Shown here: positions 62,110 through 64,000 of the stretch, piece by piece
Numbering within the stretch: position 1 is the stretch's first letter
How the letters are laid out: every line of letters starts with the position of its first letter
Assembly: GCF_002019765.1 (NCBI RefSeq)
Contig: NZ_KV917380.1
Coordinates: 1,106,707-1,170,706 of the forward strand
DNA length: 64,000 bases
Reading direction: 5' to 3'
Origin: Shouchella oshimensis
Lineage (GTDB): Bacteria; Bacillota; Bacilli; Bacillales; Bacillaceae_D
Position numbers and translations under genes: made by a program
The notes under the pieces: model-generated
Database searches by the model: none
The model's input: the letters and a program-made list of their open reading frames with translations, nothing else
Told to the model about the DNA's origin: nothing

Positions 62110-62466
62110 ATGAGCGTAACATTCTATGAATACCCGAAATGTGGTACATGCCGTAATGCGAAGAAGTGGTTGGATGAACAAAGTGTTTCATATGAAGCCA
62201 TTCATATTATAGACAACCCCCCTAGTGCTGAGGAGCTAAAAAAGTTACATCAAAAAAGTGGTTTAGAGCTAAAGGCATTTTTTAATACAAGTGGGAAAAA
62301 ATATCGTGAGCTGGACTTGAAAAATAAGCGAGCGCATATGTCAGAGCAAGAGCAATATGAATTGTTGGCGTCCGACGGAATGTTGATTAAGCGACCAATT
62401 GTAACAGATGGAGCGAAAGTTACATTGGGATTTAAAGAAGAACAATTTGAAACAAATTGGGCTTAA
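62110..62466 (+). CDS. yusI: Spx/ArsC-like thioredoxin-fold protein, YusI-like
   Basis: This 118-aa protein has the N-terminal redox motif Cys11-Gly-Thr-Cys14 (YPKCGTCRNAKKWLDE) and the Arg-containing ASDGMLIKRPIV segment of the Spx/ArsC fold. ArsC-family arsenate reductases and Spx-type transcriptional regulators share this fold. Synteny between fadE and gcvH matches B. subtilis yusI, whose function is not settled. ATG 62110 follows AAGGAGG. Confidence 0.88.
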   Translation: MSVTFYEYPKCGTCRNAKKWLDEQSVSYEAIHIIDNPPSAEELKKLHQKSGLELKAFFNTSGKKYRELDLKNKRAHMSEQEQYELLASDGMLIKRPIVTDGAKVTLGFKEEQFETNWA

Positions 62467-62550
62467 GATTACGTTCAAATAAGTTCTCCTTTTCGGAACA
62501 GTTATTTTCATGTATGATGATGGGGAGACCGTAACGATGGAGGGGACGAC

Positions 62551-62940
62551 ATGAGTAAATTACCACAAGAGCTAAAGTATTCTGAGGAACACGAATGGGT
62601 AAAAACGGAAGATGGAAACGTACGAATTGGAATTACGGACTTTGCGCAATCAGAACTAGGTGATATTGTGTTTGTTGAATTACCTGAAGTAGGGGATGAA
62701 ATTGAAGCAAATGAACCGTTTGGTAGTGTAGAATCAGTAAAAACTGTGTCAGAATTATATGCGCCAGTAAGCGGTAAAGTCATTGAAGTGAATGAAGACT
62801 TAGATGACTCACCAGAGTATGTGAATGAGTCACCTTACGAAAAAGCATGGATGATTGTTGTAGAGCCAGCAGATTCAAGTGAACTGGACAAGCTCATGTC
62901 TCCAAGTGAATATAGTAGCATGATTAATGAAGAAGAGTAA
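62551..62940 (+). CDS. gcvH: Glycine cleavage system H protein
   Basis: GcvH is the lipoyl carrier of the glycine cleavage complex and in Bacillus also serves as the platform from which lipoyl groups are relayed to other complexes. The lipoyl attachment site is Lys64 in [15 protein letters not shown]. The length is 129 aa and acidic. ATG 62551 follows GGAGGGG. As in B. subtilis it stands apart from gcvT-gcvPA-gcvPB. A terminator follows immediately. Confidence 0.97.
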   Translation: MSKLPQELKYSEEHEWVKTEDGNVRIGITDFAQSELGDIVFVELPEVGDEIEANEPFGSVESVKTVSELYAPVSGKVIEVNEDLDDSPEYVNESPYEKAWMIVVEPADSSELDKLMSPSEYSSMINEEE

Positions 62941-62966
62941 AAGCCTGTTTAACAGGCTTTTTTTTA
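62939..62966 (+). terminator. Terminator after gcvH
   Basis: AAAAGCCTGTT pairs with AACAGGCTTTT with a minimal loop, followed by more T. Confidence 0.88.
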
Positions 62967-63045
62967 TTTGGCTGATCTTCCCTCGGATAGGAGCTAGCTC
63001 TCGCACATACGATAAAGGTAGGCGGAGAGGCCCAAGGAGGAATTT

Positions 63046-63267
63046 ATGGAAAACGTAAATATCACTCAAAAAGTTGTCGCAAAGTATGACGGAGGTCGAC
63101 TAAAGTTATATGTCGACGGTGCAATGATTGGGGAAGTCATTGAGACAAGTCAAGGCCTTCAACATCATATGAATTCTGGCTATATCTTTAATAATGAGCA
63201 AATCTTTCAAGCACAGAATGAAGGTTGGAATGAAGTAACTTCGTTTATTGAGGATAGTTGGCATTAA
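63046..63267 (+). CDS. yusG: Small protein of the YusG (DUF2553) type
   Basis: This 73-aa soluble protein starts with MENVNITQKVVAKYDGGRLKLYVDG and continues to a conserved-looking C-terminus NEGWNEVTSFIEDSWH. Position directly after gcvH corresponds to B. subtilis yusG. No motif suggests an activity. ATG 63046 follows AAGGAGG. The next gene is an MFS transporter rather than the yusF of B. subtilis. Confidence 0.7.
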   Translation: MENVNITQKVVAKYDGGRLKLYVDGAMIGEVIETSQGLQHHMNSGYIFNNEQIFQAQNEGWNEVTSFIEDSWH

Positions 63268-63280
63268 ACGCTACCCTTAT

Positions 63281-63326
63281 TAGCGGTGATTTCGTATAAT
63301 TACTTAGAGAGACGAAATAACCGCTA
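63281..63326 (+). promoter_or_regulatory. Large inverted repeat around a -10-like element upstream of the MFS gene
   Basis: TAGCGGT-G-ATTTCGT (63281-63295) is mirrored by ACGAAAT-A-ACCGCTA (63312-63326), 14 of 15 positions complementary. TATAAT at 63295-63300 begins at the last base of the left arm. The repeat lacks a T-tract, so a terminator is unlikely. It could be an operator or an mRNA hairpin before the MFS start at 63342. Confidence 0.6.
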
Positions 63327-63341
63327 AATGGGGACGTTGCT

Positions 63342-64000
63342 GTGAACATAATAACAAAGTTGTTTCATCCTTATAATCAGACTGTTCGTTCTTTTTTTCT
63401 GTCGTCACTTTGCTTTAATACAGCTATGGGTATCTTTATTGTCATGTACCCATTTTTTGTTCGAGAACTGGGTTATGGTGATCAAGTAAACGGCTCCATT
63501 ATCGCTTTCCAAGCAGCGGCAACAGCAATAGCGTTGTTACCAGCTGGTATTATTGGTGACCGCTTTGGTCGTAAGAACATGTTGTTAATTGGAGCGAGTA
63601 TGCTAGCAGTCAGTTTTTTTATTCGATCAGTAGGTTCTGCTGAATGGGTGTTAGTAGCAGGAGCAGGTGTAACTGGATTTTTCTTCGCTTTTCTACAAGT
63701 GTCTGCTATTCCTTTATTAGCAGAGCACTCAAAGGAAAAACAACGAGTGAAGTTGTTTTCTCTCCATGCTGCGTTAATGATGGCAGCAAATGTTTTTGGG
63801 CATTTATTTGGTGGCATGATGACAGATAGTTTATTTGCTTGGACCTCGTTAACAATGCTTCAATCGATTCAAGTGACATTATTTAGTGCTTGTTTAGTAG
63901 CAGTTGTCGCATGTTTCCCTTTATTTAAGGTACGAGAATCACAAAAAATAAACAGTGTACAAAAATTAGCTAGTGCGTCATCGTACATACCAAAAAAAAG
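63342..64000 (+). CDS. Major facilitator superfamily transporter (partial, 3' end outside window)
   Basis: The first 219 codons are present. Starting at GTG 63342 the frame gives MNIITKLFHPYNQTVRSFF and several hydrophobic segments. The MFS signature between segments 2 and 3 is clear (GIIGDRFGRKN, near residues 74-84), and six membrane segments can be counted before a basic loop near residue 195. The ribosome binding site is weak (GGGGACG). Substrate is unknown; drug/H+ antiporter or sugar-type MFS proteins are possible. It replaces the B. subtilis gene order after yusG. An unusual inverted repeat lies just upstream. Confidence 0.88.
   Translation, partial: MNIITKLFHPYNQTVRSFFLSSLCFNTAMGIFIVMYPFFVRELGYGDQVNGSIIAFQAAATAIALLPAGIIGDRFGRKNMLLIGASMLAVSFFIRSVGSAEWVLVAGAGVTGFFFAFLQVSAIPLLAEHSKEKQRVKLFSLHAALMMAANVFGHLFGGMMTDSLFAWTSLTMLQSIQVTLFSACLVAVVACFPLFKVRESQKINSVQKLASASSYIPKK

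Overview
The window is chromosomal DNA from a low-GC, endospore-forming Bacillaceae bacterium. Gene content and order follow the Bacillus subtilis yv*/yus* region closely: prfB-cccB-ftsEX-ctpB-minJ, uvrBA-yvlBCD-hprK-lgt-yvoD-ppaX-yvoF, the his operon, trxB-yvcIJK-whiA-crh, clpP, sigL, the glycolytic operon, secG-est-rnr-smpB-ssrA, and fadNAE-yusI-gcvH-yusG. CotF-like coat genes point to a spore former. Acidic extracytoplasmic proteins and departures from B. subtilis order suggest an alkaliphilic Bacillus sensu lato; that placement is inference. No phage, insertion sequence, CRISPR array or rRNA was seen. This is core genome with a dense layer of readable regulatory sites.

Layout. 1-6.8 kb: end of prfB, cytochrome c-551, the FtsEX divisome/hydrolase-control complex with a coiled-coil M23 endopeptidase directly behind it, a CtpB-type protease and MinJ. 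6.8-8.0 kb (minus strand): an EamA/DMT transporter behind an FMN riboswitch and an intrinsic terminator. 8.0-13.1 kb: uvrBA with two LexA boxes around its promoter. 13.2-14.8 kb: yvlBCD envelope-stress-like genes. 15-18.9 kb: hprK-lgt-yvoD-ppaX-yvoF. 19-25.4 kb: hisZGDBHAF(IE). 25.5-32 kb: TPR gene, trxB, Nudix, rapZ, yvcK, whiA, crh, DUF4870. 32-32.7 kb: clpP (minus) under a CtsR operator. 32.8-41.5 kb: sigL, a glutaredoxin-like gene, then cggR-gapA-pgk-tpiA-gpmI-eno. 41.7-49.4 kb: ubiX-like gene, flavin split-barrel gene, secG, a luciferase-like monooxygenase with a late nonsense codon, two alpha/beta hydrolases, rnr, doxX, smpB, ssrA. 49.5-56.4 kb: phosphatase, Gate-domain membrane protein with a class III aminotransferase, glycosyltransferase, large catalase, two coat genes (minus). 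56.5-64 kb: fadNAE, Spx/ArsC-like gene, gcvH, yusG and the start of an MFS transporter.

How it fits together. The window carries much of the carbon catabolite control machinery (HprK, PpaX, Crh) together with candidate CcpA target sites at sigL and fadN and the glycolytic repressor CggR with its own operator. FtsEX and the neighbouring M23 enzyme probably form one cell-wall hydrolysis module. rnr, smpB and ssrA form the ribosome-rescue and RNA-decay module.

Most notable readings: (i) cggR appears to start at a non-canonical ATT codon, because the only upstream ATG lies inside the CggR operator; (ii) the uvrB Shine-Dalgarno is separated from its ATG by a 37-nt hairpin that could bring the two together; (iii) an FMN riboswitch controls a DMT-family transporter; (iv) a luciferase-like monooxygenase gene carries an in-frame TAA with 26 family-like codons preserved behind it; (v) a cre overlaps the fadN promoter and a FadR palindrome lies downstream of it.
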